Positions 1 through 8,690 of a stretch of DNA of 10,000 nt are shown here, piece by piece. A program made the translations under genes and the position numbers. Source of the DNA: Cryptococcus deneoformans JEC21. Taxonomy: Eukaryota > Basidiomycota > Tremellomycetes > Tremellales > Cryptococcaceae. A model generated the notes under the pieces. It had not been told where the DNA came from. It saw only the letters and a list, made by a program, of their open reading frames with translations, and did not search any database. The stretch covers positions 2,135,701 to 2,145,700 of the forward strand of contig NC_006670.1 in NCBI RefSeq assembly GCF_000091045.1. The letters are read 5' to 3'. The first letter of the stretch is position 1; every line of letters begins with the position of its first letter.

Positions 1-90
1 CTTCTCGGAGTCGATGACTTCTTCGTCACGGCGGGCTTGAAGATGGTCGGAGCCAGCTGCAGCCGCAGTGGGACCTGGAGAGGCAGACAT
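1..90 (-). CDS. N-terminal fragment of an unrecognised protein (partial)
   Basis: Reading leftward from an ATG at 90-88, an open frame runs to the window edge for exactly 30 codons with no stop. It begins MSASPGPTAAAAGSD and continues into a charged stretch, HLQARRDEEVIDSEK. The first half is small and Ala/Pro-rich; the second is hydrophilic, with no signal peptide or membrane segment. Such low-complexity starts are common in cytosolic fungal proteins and carry no family signature, so no function is assigned. The start was chosen because it is the first ATG in a frame that stays open to the edge and has Cryptococcus-like composition. The gene lies downstream of ACS1 in the same orientation, with about 1.7 kb between. 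The call depends on the frame continuing beyond position 1, which cannot be seen. Confidence 0.5.
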   Translation of the reverse strand, partial: MSASPGPTAAAAGSDHLQARRDEEVIDSEK

Positions 91-1776
91 TGGTGGCGCT
101 TCGGTACTGGATAGGCGGATTTACCAGTTGAATGGGTGTACCTTGAGCAGGTATGTCTCTATCAAATTCAATGTGTTGATAGGAAAGGAAGAGATGGAGT
201 TGTGAAAGAGGTGAAAAATGCAATGTTAGTGATGGCTTGTTGTTGGCCGAAAACTGAAATGCCCGGAACCGAGAAGTTGACGCGGCGACTCGGCTGACGG
301 CTTACGGAAACAGTGAGCATGTGCTTGCACCGAGGAGCCTACTTTTTCTTTTCACTCACCAGTTTTATGTCTTATGCTTTTTGTTCCTCGGGAAATAATG
401 CGAAAGAGGCGGATGTACGGGCAGTATCAAAAAGGAAGGAAAGGGAAGCAGGCGGTGTATCAAAGCGCCACTTGTATTCATATGCAGCAAAAAGCACGGC
501 GCCCGATCTGCCGGTGAAAAACGGCCGTCGGGCTGACGACAGCGTGGTAATAAATAAGATCCCGAAAACAAATTTAAACGGAAAGGACGGGGCGGGCAGG
601 AACCGCAAGCCCGCTGCATCATGCAGCATGGAGCACGCAGCAAAGGCTATACTCAGCCACAAATCACAGCCCATCATAGAAGTGCGCCTGTCCAGTTTTC
701 CTAATTAATGAATTTCTTACACGTTGCGTCGGCGCCAAGAGGAGCCCAGGCTTACGTGCCCGCTCGGCACAAAAGGTGGTGCTCGGGCGCCGGTCAGATA
801 AGATAAAAAAATGATCTGCCGGATGGCCGGAACTAATTGGGAATCACGCATTTCTGCATATCCTTTCCTTTCTCCCTTCGTCTTCCGCCGTCTTACTCAT
901 TATTTAATTCAAGCGAAGTACTTTGCGAATATGTCAGGCGTATTCCTTGGAAGCTTTCCCTCCATTACCTTGGCTTCAATGACGTACTGATATGGGCTAC
1001 TTGTATTTGCATTGAACTCTTTTAACTTCGTTCCACTGCTTTAATTTTGCCACCTATGCAATTTTAGCTGCTTTTTTCCTCTTACGCCGGCCAGACCTTG
1101 CGTCCAAGGTACCTTCCCCTTTCTCCATATCAATTCCTGCCGCCCGCTCTCTTTCATTGATTTATCTTAACCGCCGAGCTAAAGTACTCCTCGTGAACAT
1201 CTCAGAGCTTTTGTTCCTGCACTGAACAGAAGACTGGAGGTGGGTGGCACATCAGAACAACAAAATAATCGGAGGTCGGGGCAAAGCCCCGCTACGCGAG
1301 CGACAAGAGGTATGGGTACAAACCTTGCAGCGCAAGTTTCCACCAAGTGTCATTATTACTCTGTGATACTTGCATTCAGCAATCTAATCTGATCGTATTT
1401 TGACTTCAATGTTTATCGTTTGTTGCTTTAATGCCCTATCACTTGTGCGATGCCCACCAATACTTCCTTACTCGACGAATCGGATCGCATCTTATCACCA
1501 GTCGACGTATCCCGCAATATCATTGTAAATCATCATCGCCAAATCAAGTCGCCGGGTGCAGCTGCACAAGAGGGGAAGGAACACTGGTGCAGAATGATGG
1601 TTTTGCATATCCAAGTGACTTCTCACGTTGCATTCTTCCATATAATGGATTTCTCGACCAAAATATGAAACATATGCCCAGACGAAAGAATATTGAGAGC
1701 CCAAACTAAAGATGCGTACTAGTACATTCCTCGCACTTCTTTTCTTCCCTCCTATCCTCCTATGCCCTTGCGCATG

Positions 1777-1807
<31 letters not shown>

Positions 1808-1815
1808 TAAGGAAA
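91..1815. other. Long intergenic region between ACS1 and the left-edge gene
   Basis: This 1.7 kb stretch lies past the ACS1 stop and upstream of the left-edge gene, so it should hold the ACS1 3' UTR and the left gene's promoter. The open frames in it (about 313-708, 1431-1709 and 1495-1782) lack recognisable motifs, often begin at non-ATG codons and overlap one another. I saw no tRNA-like fold, terminal repeats or transposase-like frame. It is long for a compact yeast genome, so a non-coding transcript or an unrecognised small spliced gene is possible. Confidence 0.6.
1277..1291. other. Short GC hairpin
   Basis: The arms CGGGGC and GCCCCG are perfectly complementary across a 3-nt AAA loop. 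It lies in the ACS1 to left-gene gap, about 530 nt past the ACS1 stop, too far to be an obvious 3'-end element. One six-pair hairpin can occur by chance; no role is assigned. Confidence 0.3.
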
Positions 1816-2210
1816 TTAAGCAGAGCCGGTAACCTTTCGCTTGACTGTGAATAGGGATCAGCATTCAGACAAAATCCATCAAACAGGGCTGAAGACTCAC
1901 CTTCGTCGACAATTTGGGGGTCAGCAATGGAAGAAAGATCTCCCAGTTGGTCACCCTCGCCAGCGACAATCTTTCGGAGAATTCGACGCATGATTTTCCC
2001 TGATCGGGTCTTGGGGAGATCGGAAACAAGGTACTGTAATAGTCATCAGTAAAAAACCTTTTCGACTGGATGGCGACACTTACAATCTTCTTGGGAGCAG
2101 CGAAAGGACCAATAACTTTCCTAACCTGGATAGCCAACTCCTTGCTAAGATCCGCCTCCTTGGTACTCTTTAAATCGAACTCGGGCTTCATCGTAACGAA
2201 AGCGTACACA

Positions 2211-2242
<32 letters not shown>

Positions 2243-2375
2243 AACGGCAGTCTCGGCGACACCCTTGTGGAGGATAAGGGCAGACTCAACCTCGGCGGTG
2301 GAGAGTCGGTGGCCAGACACGTTGATAACATCATCAACTCGTCCCTTGATCCACATGTAACCGTCATAGTCTCGG

Positions 2376-2431
<56 letters not shown>

Positions 2432-2546
2432 GTACCTCTTGTGGTCCCTGTAGACGGTCCTGGCAATACTAGGCCATGGCTTCCTGGCAACGAGAACACC
2501 CTCCACATCGTTACCCTCCAAGACCTGACCAGTTTGAGGGTCAATG

Positions 2547-2581
<35 letters not shown>

Positions 2582-2657
2582 GGAACCAGGCTTGGTGGAG
2601 ATGGCTCCAGGGAGAGGAGCAATAGAGATGGAACCAGTTTCGGTCATCCAGTAAGTA

Positions 2658-2743
<86 letters not shown>

Positions 2744-2846
2744 CACTCGGAGAGAGCTGAGATCGTGGTTCTTGACGTGGTCCTCGCCCATACGTCTTAA
2801 CAATCGGATCGCAGTAGGCGCAGTGTAGAGCTGAGTAGCCTTCCAT

Positions 2847-2887
<41 letters not shown>

Positions 2888-3467
2888 GGGAGTGGATTCA
2901 AAGACGGCGGTGGTGATGCCGTTGGCGAGAGGGCCGTAGATAATGTAACTATGTCCGGTAATCCATCCGATATCGGCCATACAGGCGAATCGGTCATCCG
3001 GGTGAGCGTCAAAGACGTACTTGAGGGTAAGGGCGGCGCCGAGGAGGTAACCACCGGTGCAGTGGACGACACCCTTGGGCTTACCGGTGGAACCAGAGGT
3101 CTACGAAGCGTTAGTCCTAAAACTGCATTGGAAGCTAGGAAACAATTCACGTAGAGGATGAAAAGAGGGTCCTCGGAAGCCATCCTCTCGCAAGGGCAGT
3201 AAGCGGGCATCTTGGCACACTCTTCGTCCCACCATTTGTCACGACCTTCAGTCATGGGGACCTTGTTGCCGGTTCGTCGAAGGACGAGAACGTTCTCAAC
3301 AAGGGGGCACTGCTGGAGAGCGGCATCGACGACTGAGAGGTGTAAGTTGGAATTTCTACAATAAAACAGATCGACCTACTTTGCTTAGTAGCAATACTCT
3401 TACCACCTCGTCGACCCTCGCTAAAACATCATTAGCTTTATATACTACAAATTTGTTCAAAAATTCG

Positions 3468-3502
<35 letters not shown>

Positions 3503-3527
3503 GTCATTGACTCTATCCCTCAAACTC

Positions 3528-3559
<32 letters not shown>

Positions 3560-3792
3560 AATGGCACCGATCCTGGCACAAGCAAGGAACGCAGCAGCGG
3601 CTTGCCAAGTCATGGGAAGACTTAATGTAGCCTGTCAGCTACTGAGACTCGATTTTCAAAGAATCCATTTTCCTGGCTGCAACTCACTAGATGGACACAG
3701 CGTCACCCTTCTTGACACCGTAGCTCTTGAGGACATTGGCAACTCGGCAAGTCTCCTGCATGAGCTCCTCGTAAGAAATCTCACGGGACTCA

Positions 3793-3830
<38 letters not shown>

Positions 3831-4220
3831 CGGGTTCTTGTAGAAGTGTCGGTCAAGACAGTTGTAAGCAGCGTTCAAGGTACCTTCGGGGCTGCAAAGT
3901 CATCAGTCAAATCATCCACACCCAGAGCGTTCCCACATTTCACTCACAACCACTGAATGTCTCCGTGCTCAAAGCCACCGGCCCTGACAGTCTTGAAGTC
4001 CTCATACCAATCAAGAGTCTCCCTGGCCTTTGCGGCCCACCACTCATCATTATTGGGACCAACAGTCTTGGCCCATTCATTGACGTAGGCCTCGTAATTG
4101 GGACCAAGGTGAGGCTTCGGGCGGCCTTCCTTGCCCTGCATACGAGGAGGGGGAGCGAAGAGGTCCTCAGACTCGGGGACGGAGTCGGGGAGAGGGTGAA
4201 CGTGGTGGACGCCGGGTGCA

Positions 4221-4237
<17 letters not shown>
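1816..4237 (-). CDS. ACS1: Acetyl-CoA synthetase (AMP-forming), complete, 8 exons
   Basis: Converts acetate, ATP and CoA to acetyl-CoA through an acetyl-AMP intermediate; expected in cytosol and nucleus. My exons are 4237-3948, 3891-3688, 3620-3474, 3420-3380, 3332-3151, 3100-2084, 2033-1901 and 1844-1816, giving 2043 nt and 680 residues, normal for fungal ACS. Domain order fits the ANL superfamily: ACAS_N-like region about residues 45-97; phosphate loop [11 protein letters not shown] at 288-298, joined across intron 5; A5 motif DTYWMTETG at 436-444, whose W439 aligns with the acetate-pocket Trp; hinge region [13 protein letters not shown] at 541-553; and RSGKIMRR at 637-644, where K640 is the adenylation lysine that is also acetylated in the family. 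Every splice junction preserves the frame, with donors such as GTGAGT and GTAAGT. The C-terminus, TGSA, is not a peroxisomal signal. A5 has Met where Gln is usual. Exons 4 (41 nt) and 8 (29 nt) are very small. Confidence 0.96.
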
Positions 4238-4245
<8 letters not shown>

Positions 4246-4254
<9 letters not shown>

Positions 4255-4386
4255 GGATGTTGCGTAGAGCACGTGTACGGAATAAAGTTAATATGCGCTG
4301 TTGTGTGCGGCGGAATTAATTGTTGGGGAAACGGGGACGGTTGTCAGCGGAGAGTGGCTTGACCCGTTCGGGAGCGGGGGGCTTAC
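4246..4386 (-). other. Possible 5'-UTR intron of ACS1
   Basis: On the minus strand AAAG|GTAAGC gives a good donor at 4386, and ATATCAG ends at 4246, only 8 nt before the ACS1 ATG; a TAG ending at 4243 is an alternative. The 141-nt interval is longer than the coding introns, and its best branch-like site (TTAAC) lies far from the acceptor, so this is tentative. If real, the CACGTG at 4270-4275 is intronic rather than core promoter. Confidence 0.25.
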
Positions 4387-4630
4387 CTTTCGTATTGGTA
4401 TTTCGGCGGTCTCCTATAAGTTATGTACTAATACTTGTATTGCTGTTGCGCCTGTCACTTGTGGTACTTCTGGGTGTTCCTTGCTACAACGTATGCCTGA
4501 ATACAACTTGTGGATTTGCAGACTGCAGCTCGCTCAAAAGTTCTGGTGTTTTTATATCCAGTCGCATTCGCAGTATTCCACCGAGGGCCCGTCAACCGGC
4601 AGTTGATACAGCCGTCAGCAGATCGTATAT

Positions 4631-4651
4631 CCGGTAAAAATCCATTACCGG
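4631..4651. promoter_or_regulatory. Perfect dyad CCGGTAA-N7-TTACCGG upstream of ACS1
   Basis: The two 7-bp arms are exact inverted copies around a 7-nt AT-rich spacer, about 394 bp upstream of the ACS1 start codon. The outer triplets read CGG and CCG, the half-site orientation bound by Zn2Cys6 dimers such as Gal4, here with 13 nt between them. Binding by such a regulator is inference. Confidence 0.4.
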
Positions 4652-4796
4652 CCCGTCCATTTCCTGCTTCACCTTCCCCAATTCGCCCTTTTCCATACTT
4701 CATTAGCGCTGGATATCAAATACCCGACCTCGCAATATTCTCGATCACATCTATCAACCAGCCTATCACGCTTGCACCGCTGGCTGTAGCGGCCTC

Positions 4797-4808
4797 GCGC
4801 TATAGCGC
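4797..4808. other. 12-bp perfect palindrome GCGCTATAGCGC
   Basis: The sequence is its own reverse complement, about 560 bp upstream of the ACS1 ATG. It could be a dimer-binding site, but a single 12-bp palindrome is weak evidence. Confidence 0.25.
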
Positions 4809-5178
4809 CTAGTGACACGCATCCTATTGCTCAGCTTCCATTAATTATTAAAAGGCGCGGAGGCGTACGGACGACTATCGAGGTCTGCATTTTCATCAGG
4901 TTTGGTTGGGTTAACCGAATAAAGCCGGGTTGGGCTGTTTGGCTCATGTAAAGACAATCTGAAGGTGAGGAAGAGGATACATGGGCCATAACAGCCTAAA
5001 TTAACTGGGCATGAAGTGTAGTATTGGGCCAGATGAGGATGACCGGAGAAGCCGCCGAGTGGGGACGAATCGCAAACAGATATCCCTAACTCCCTTCTAT
5101 ATCTTTCTCGATGTATGATGGAACTGTCAACATCCAATAAGGGTAAGGAAGTCGACTACTTAGATAACAGAATCCCGT

Positions 5179-6551
5179 TTAATACATGCCATACTCATCT
5201 TGTCCCCAGTCATCTTCCGTGATGCTCACCCACGCCAGGTAAATCAGTGTCATTGATACAATCTCGAGAAAAGTGGTGAGAAACGCAGAGTTGACTTTTC
5301 CGTTCGAGGCCTGGGTATCACTGTCAGAAGCGAGCGAAATGGGTGATGACTAGGAGCGCCTACGTTGCAAAGAGGCTGGGACGCCAGGAAAAAAACAAGC
5401 TGTGCTGCCACGAAGAAGGCAAAAGAAGCTAGGTACAAAACTAAAACCAGTAAGTATCTCTGCCGACTCGTCATAAATCTTCGCCTTACTCGCAGGCTTT
5501 CTCTCATCCAACACCTTGATCACAATGTACAACATGATGAGGATGTAGAGGACTGAGAAGCTATACGGACCCCTCTTAGCAAATGCCAGCTTCAAGACAT
5601 TGTGACTTACGCTGCTGGCAATATCAATGAGAATACGAACAATGCAATGCCTTTCAAGTTCTCCGCATCCGCTATGGAAGTCAAATGGAACGCTTGACTC
5701 CAGTGCAGACCTGTGTCGAGGGAGATATAAAGAGTGGCTGCAAAGAAAAGTATACTGAAGATTGAAAGTGGCACCAGTGCCGCTGCTGTTCCATCCCTAT
5801 CTCTCTTATCAGCACTACTTCCCCTCAACACTTGACAATTTGTACACCCACTCGACTATCTGGGCAGCAATCAAAGCGTTCCCTAACAAAAGCCAGAAGA
5901 AAACGACGATAATGCCAATGTGGATCGCACTGACGACAACGAGGCCTTTTGACCCTTGCTTGAGGAGGGAGGTCATGGTCACGATTTGGAGAGCTGAGCG
6001 AACCCCGAAAGCGACGAGCAGTAAACGAAGTTCAGCCCGTCCGACGGCCGCCCATCTTCGAGAAGCCCGAAAAGCGAACAGTGAAGCGATTAAAACTGCC
6101 ACGGCTGAAAGAACGATAAGGGCTGGGTGCGATATGGTAAGCAACATATGGCAAATGTGGAGGATAACGACTAACCAATATCTCCAGAAGATCCTCTTTG
6201 TCCTATCCGAGCTATCTCACAATTTGACCCCACGCCTGTTCCTGCATCCCGTTTGGCTGCGAGTACCGCCAAATCTTCGTTGGAATTTTGCCTCGTCTGT
6301 TGATTGTCTAGTCAGCGAGTATAACCAATCCCAATAAGCAACATACGACATTGTACTGGCTGAAGAAAGTCGAGCTTTCGGGGAAGAGGGTAGTGAGGAA
6401 TGGGGTATCATTCTCGAATAGTTGGGAGAAGAATAAGTTGCACTGTGGCAATACGGTATGTGAGCCTGACGAGAGGTTCAGTTTGTTGACGGGCCCGTAT
6501 CCCATCTTGGAACCTACACATCCACCCAAAAGAGCCGAATGGTTCTGGCAT
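5179..6551 (-). CDS. CHS7: Chs7-family chitin synthase export chaperone, complete, 8 exons
   Basis: In yeast, Chs7 is an ER multipass protein needed for chitin synthase Chs3 to leave the ER. (In Cryptococcus the name CHS7 is also used for a chitin synthase; here it means the chaperone family.) My exons are 6551-6518, 6465-6347, 6296-6176, 6122-5837, 5796-5611, 5560-5490, 5440-5364 and 5310-5179: 1026 nt, 341 residues, normal for the family. Evidence: N-terminal FGSFGWMC followed by LPQC, the family's Cys-bearing start; VGRAEL at 118-123 after the first membrane segment; DGT at 188-190, matching the family's LYEDGTPLS region; and about seven hydrophobic spans (near 92-109, 123-145, 152-181, 192-208, 236-262, 274-292, 307-328). 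The C-terminus is acidic. Frame is kept at all junctions. Intron 4 (5836-5797, 40 nt) has a poor donor, GTCAAG, and is the least certain; it was chosen because it restores the conserved DGT segment. Confidence 0.88.
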
Positions 6552-7724
6552 GTTGCTGGCTATATCTTCTCTGATAGATGATGCGTTTCTTTGAACGTTT
6601 TTCGATGGTTGGTCCTAAGCTTGCGCTTGGTATGCCGGTGGTCTGGAACTATTATTCAACAGTTTGCCGAGCTCTGACCTCTTATAATGGTTTGTCGTCA
6701 GGCGGTCGTTAAAATCGTTTGAGATCAGCTTCCAGAGCTAAGAGTTGAATGTGTGATCTTTAGTGGTGACAGAGGAGTGACTGCTAGCGTTATTAAGAGA
6801 GGGTAAAGATGAAGAAGAGGATGATAAAGGAGTTGCCAATTTTGTTAATGATGTGCTCCTCCAGGTGTATGCACGTCCGTAACAACATCCTCCAGCAGGG
6901 CACACAAGGTGTCTGTGCGTAAGGAACCATTAATACATGTCGGTATCGCCGACTATAGAAGGTGGAGTATTTTCGTGAAGAAACTTGATCTTTGTTCAGT
7001 AATAGAGTAGCGATACAAGGATGATCGAGCCGTTCTCATTCTAGTCAAGTCATACCAATCGAGTGGCAAATCTTGTATGTAGAACGCAGAACCGATAAAA
7101 TCGACCATTAGAAGTGGAGGAAGAAGAAGGAAGGAATGCCGTTCAAAGTTTATTGCGGCCGATGTCCTTCGAGATTACCTGATCTTCTTCAATCAGTGTG
7201 TTTTTTACTGCATAATCTCTCTCAGGGCTGGCCAGAGATAAGCATATGGATGTCAGCGATAGAATTATCTATAGGATAAATAAATGACTTGGCGAAAAGA
7301 CGAGCGACTAATATATCACAACTCAACAACAACACGGTATATCGAGCTAAGAATATTGCTACTTCATGCTATGAGGTCATCACACACCAGAAGGGAAAGA
7401 TGAAACGACACTACTACGTACTGACCTGTTCATTACACTCCAAATGATCCCAGGATCCCATGAGCCAACGGAGACTGATTGTTTGACTAGCTCGTACTCC
7501 GTCTCCTCAGCAGCGTCCGGCGGCACTGATGGATGCATGGTTCGCCATGGCGTCGGGTTAAAGTTTCATGCAACAAAACGTTCCATTCCAATCTCAACTT
7601 CATAAAAGCCCGAAAGACAAAAGGATCTTCTGCATCATCATATTGTGTTAAATATGGCATCCCCACTGATTTTCCGTTTCTCTTATAGCTTTTGCCCCGG
7701 AGCATTTGGCGATCCTGGAGCTGA

Positions 7725-7730
7725 ACGCGT
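7725..7730. promoter_or_regulatory. ACGCGT (MluI cell-cycle box match)
   Basis: This is an exact match to the MCB core bound by MBF-type regulators in fungi, 59 bp from the centre of the second copy. Six-base matches are common; the pairing is the only reason to note it. Confidence 0.3.
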
Positions 7731-7784
7731 CGAGTCCCTGAGGACAAAAGTCAAAAGTCTCGGCTACTGTTCGGATTTGTTCCC

Positions 7785-7798
7785 GCAAACGCGTTTGC
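7785..7798. promoter_or_regulatory. 14-bp palindrome GCAAACGCGTTTGC with central ACGCGT
   Basis: The 14 bases are a perfect palindrome centred on an MCB core, about 900 bp upstream of the lectin ATG. The symmetric flanks (GCAA/TTGC) extend the core and suggest a dimeric site, but no experiment or comparison supports a role here. Confidence 0.35.
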
Positions 7799-8338
7799 CA
7801 GGGAAGAGTTTAAATCCGTGTTTCTCCCTGAGAGGTCCGACGCGCGTGTTATTTCAAACTGCTCAAGGCGCATTCGCCGTAATTTCTTCCTTTAGACCGT
7901 CCATTTAGAGCCAGACGCTGCAATCATAGCTCCCTACGGACAACACACCTAGGATTGTTGGCGAGCAATACAAACCTGATGCCGAGAATCAAATCCCTGC
8001 CCAGAGCCGCAATAAGAAGTGATGCAAATAGCGTGGCTGAGTGGTGAATGTTTTTGCGGCGGACAATAATTAAGCTCATCGTCGCGCTTGGATGCAATTC
8101 TCTCCTCCTCTTTCTCCACTTATTCTCTTCTCTTTCCATCCATCTTCTCTTTCATACATCCATCCTTCACGCCGTCTCCTCATTCCCCTCCACCTCCCGC
8201 CCGACACTTCCACACCGAACGCCGATTCTCTACAGACAGTCCTTTAACACCCGACTAGTTGCACTGCGTGCACGAGCCTCTGCCTTTGGCCCTTTACCAT
8301 CAAATTCCTCAAGGACCCCTGTAACTTGCTATAAACAG

Positions 8339-8460
8339 GTGAGTCCTCTTTTCTGTTTGCCTCTTTTTATTCTTCCTCATTCTTTCTTCTTCCTTCCTTC
8401 TCCATCCTCTTTCGCGCCGCCCCCGTCTCCTGTGCCATCATCGCGCCTTTCTCCCAACAG
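8339..8460 (+). other. Probable 5'-UTR intron of the lectin gene
   Basis: AACAG|GTGAGT at 8339 is a near-ideal donor, and CTCCCAACAG ending at 8460 is a good acceptor after a long pyrimidine tract. The 122-nt interval lies 230 nt before the start codon on the coding strand. No clear CTNAN branch site stands near the acceptor, which lowers confidence. Long pyrimidine-rich leaders and leader introns are known in Cryptococcus-like yeasts. Confidence 0.45.
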
Positions 8461-8690
8461 CGCAGAATTCTTCCTTCCTCTTGGCATCATCCACTTGGCA
8501 CTATCCACTATTACGACCCATCATTACGAAAAAGTTTCGAATTGTTCCCCTTATCCAGATCGCTCACGCCTTTAACGTCTGATAGTTACGACCCACATTC
8601 ATTCTCTATCACGATTCGTTCAAGCGGAAATCACAAATCAACTTCTTAACCCTATAAACGAGGCTGGTACTCGTCTGTCTATCATCGATC

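Larger units (their letters stand above)
4238..5178. promoter_or_regulatory. ACS1 upstream region / Chs7-family 3' region
   Basis: This 0.94 kb lies between the Chs7-family stop and the ACS1 ATG, so it should hold the ACS1 promoter and 5' UTR plus the upstream gene's 3' UTR. Visible elements are a CACGTG E-box at 4270-4275, a GCGGGG run near 4376 resembling the Mig1/CreA consensus SYGGRG, the dyad at 4631-4651 and a GCGC-TATA-GCGC palindrome at 4797-4808. Carbon-repressor control is typical of fungal acetate genes, but these short matches do not prove it. The open frame at 4841-5137 (minus) has no family features and fits 3' UTR. Confidence 0.55.
6552..8690. promoter_or_regulatory. Divergent intergenic region between the Chs7-family and lectin genes
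   Basis: Both flanking genes are transcribed outward, so this 2.1 kb holds two promoters and 5' UTRs. Positions 6552-7480 are AT-richer and show nothing I can name. A minus-strand ATG frame (7705-7487, 72 codons) and a plus-strand frame (7645-7908) overlap, and neither has a recognisable family. Two ACGCGT boxes lie at 7725-7730 and 7789-7794. From about 8098 the plus strand is strongly pyrimidine-rich. TATAAA at 8653-8658 is only 33-38 nt before the lectin ATG, so it is more likely in the leader than a working TATA box. Confidence 0.55.

Noticed and set aside
313..708. 131-codon plus-strand frame in the left gap
   Set aside because: Begins at a GTG codon, has overlapping minus-strand frames of similar length and mixed composition with no motif.
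1277..1291. GC hairpin as a transcription terminator
   Set aside because: Stem-loop terminators are a bacterial feature; in this eukaryotic context, 500 nt from the stop codon, there is no reason to call one.
2267..2800. 177-codon plus-strand open frame inside ACS1
   Set aside because: It lies antisense to the conserved exon 6 of ACS1, has no family motif, and is explained by codon bias of the real gene.
4841..5137. 98-codon minus-strand frame between the Chs7-family gene and ACS1
   Set aside because: Lies directly after the Chs7-family stop, in its expected 3' UTR, and has no recognisable features.
5762..6337. 191-codon plus-strand open frame
   Set aside because: Antisense to Chs7-family exons whose junctions and conserved residues all agree on the minus strand.
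6297..6346. Acceptor GACTAG at about 6308 for Chs7-family intron 2
   Set aside because: It would put exon 3 in the wrong frame and hit a stop; the CAACAG acceptor ending at 6297 keeps the frame and sits a suitable distance after a CTGAC branch site.
8048..8575. 175-codon plus-strand frame with a hydrophobic start
   Set aside because: Its sequence simply translates the pyrimidine-rich tract (Leu, Ser, Phe, Pro); it spans a likely leader intron and shows no domain.
8653..8658. TATAAA before the lectin gene
   Set aside because: Only 33-38 nt ahead of the start codon, leaving almost no leader; more likely part of the 5' UTR.
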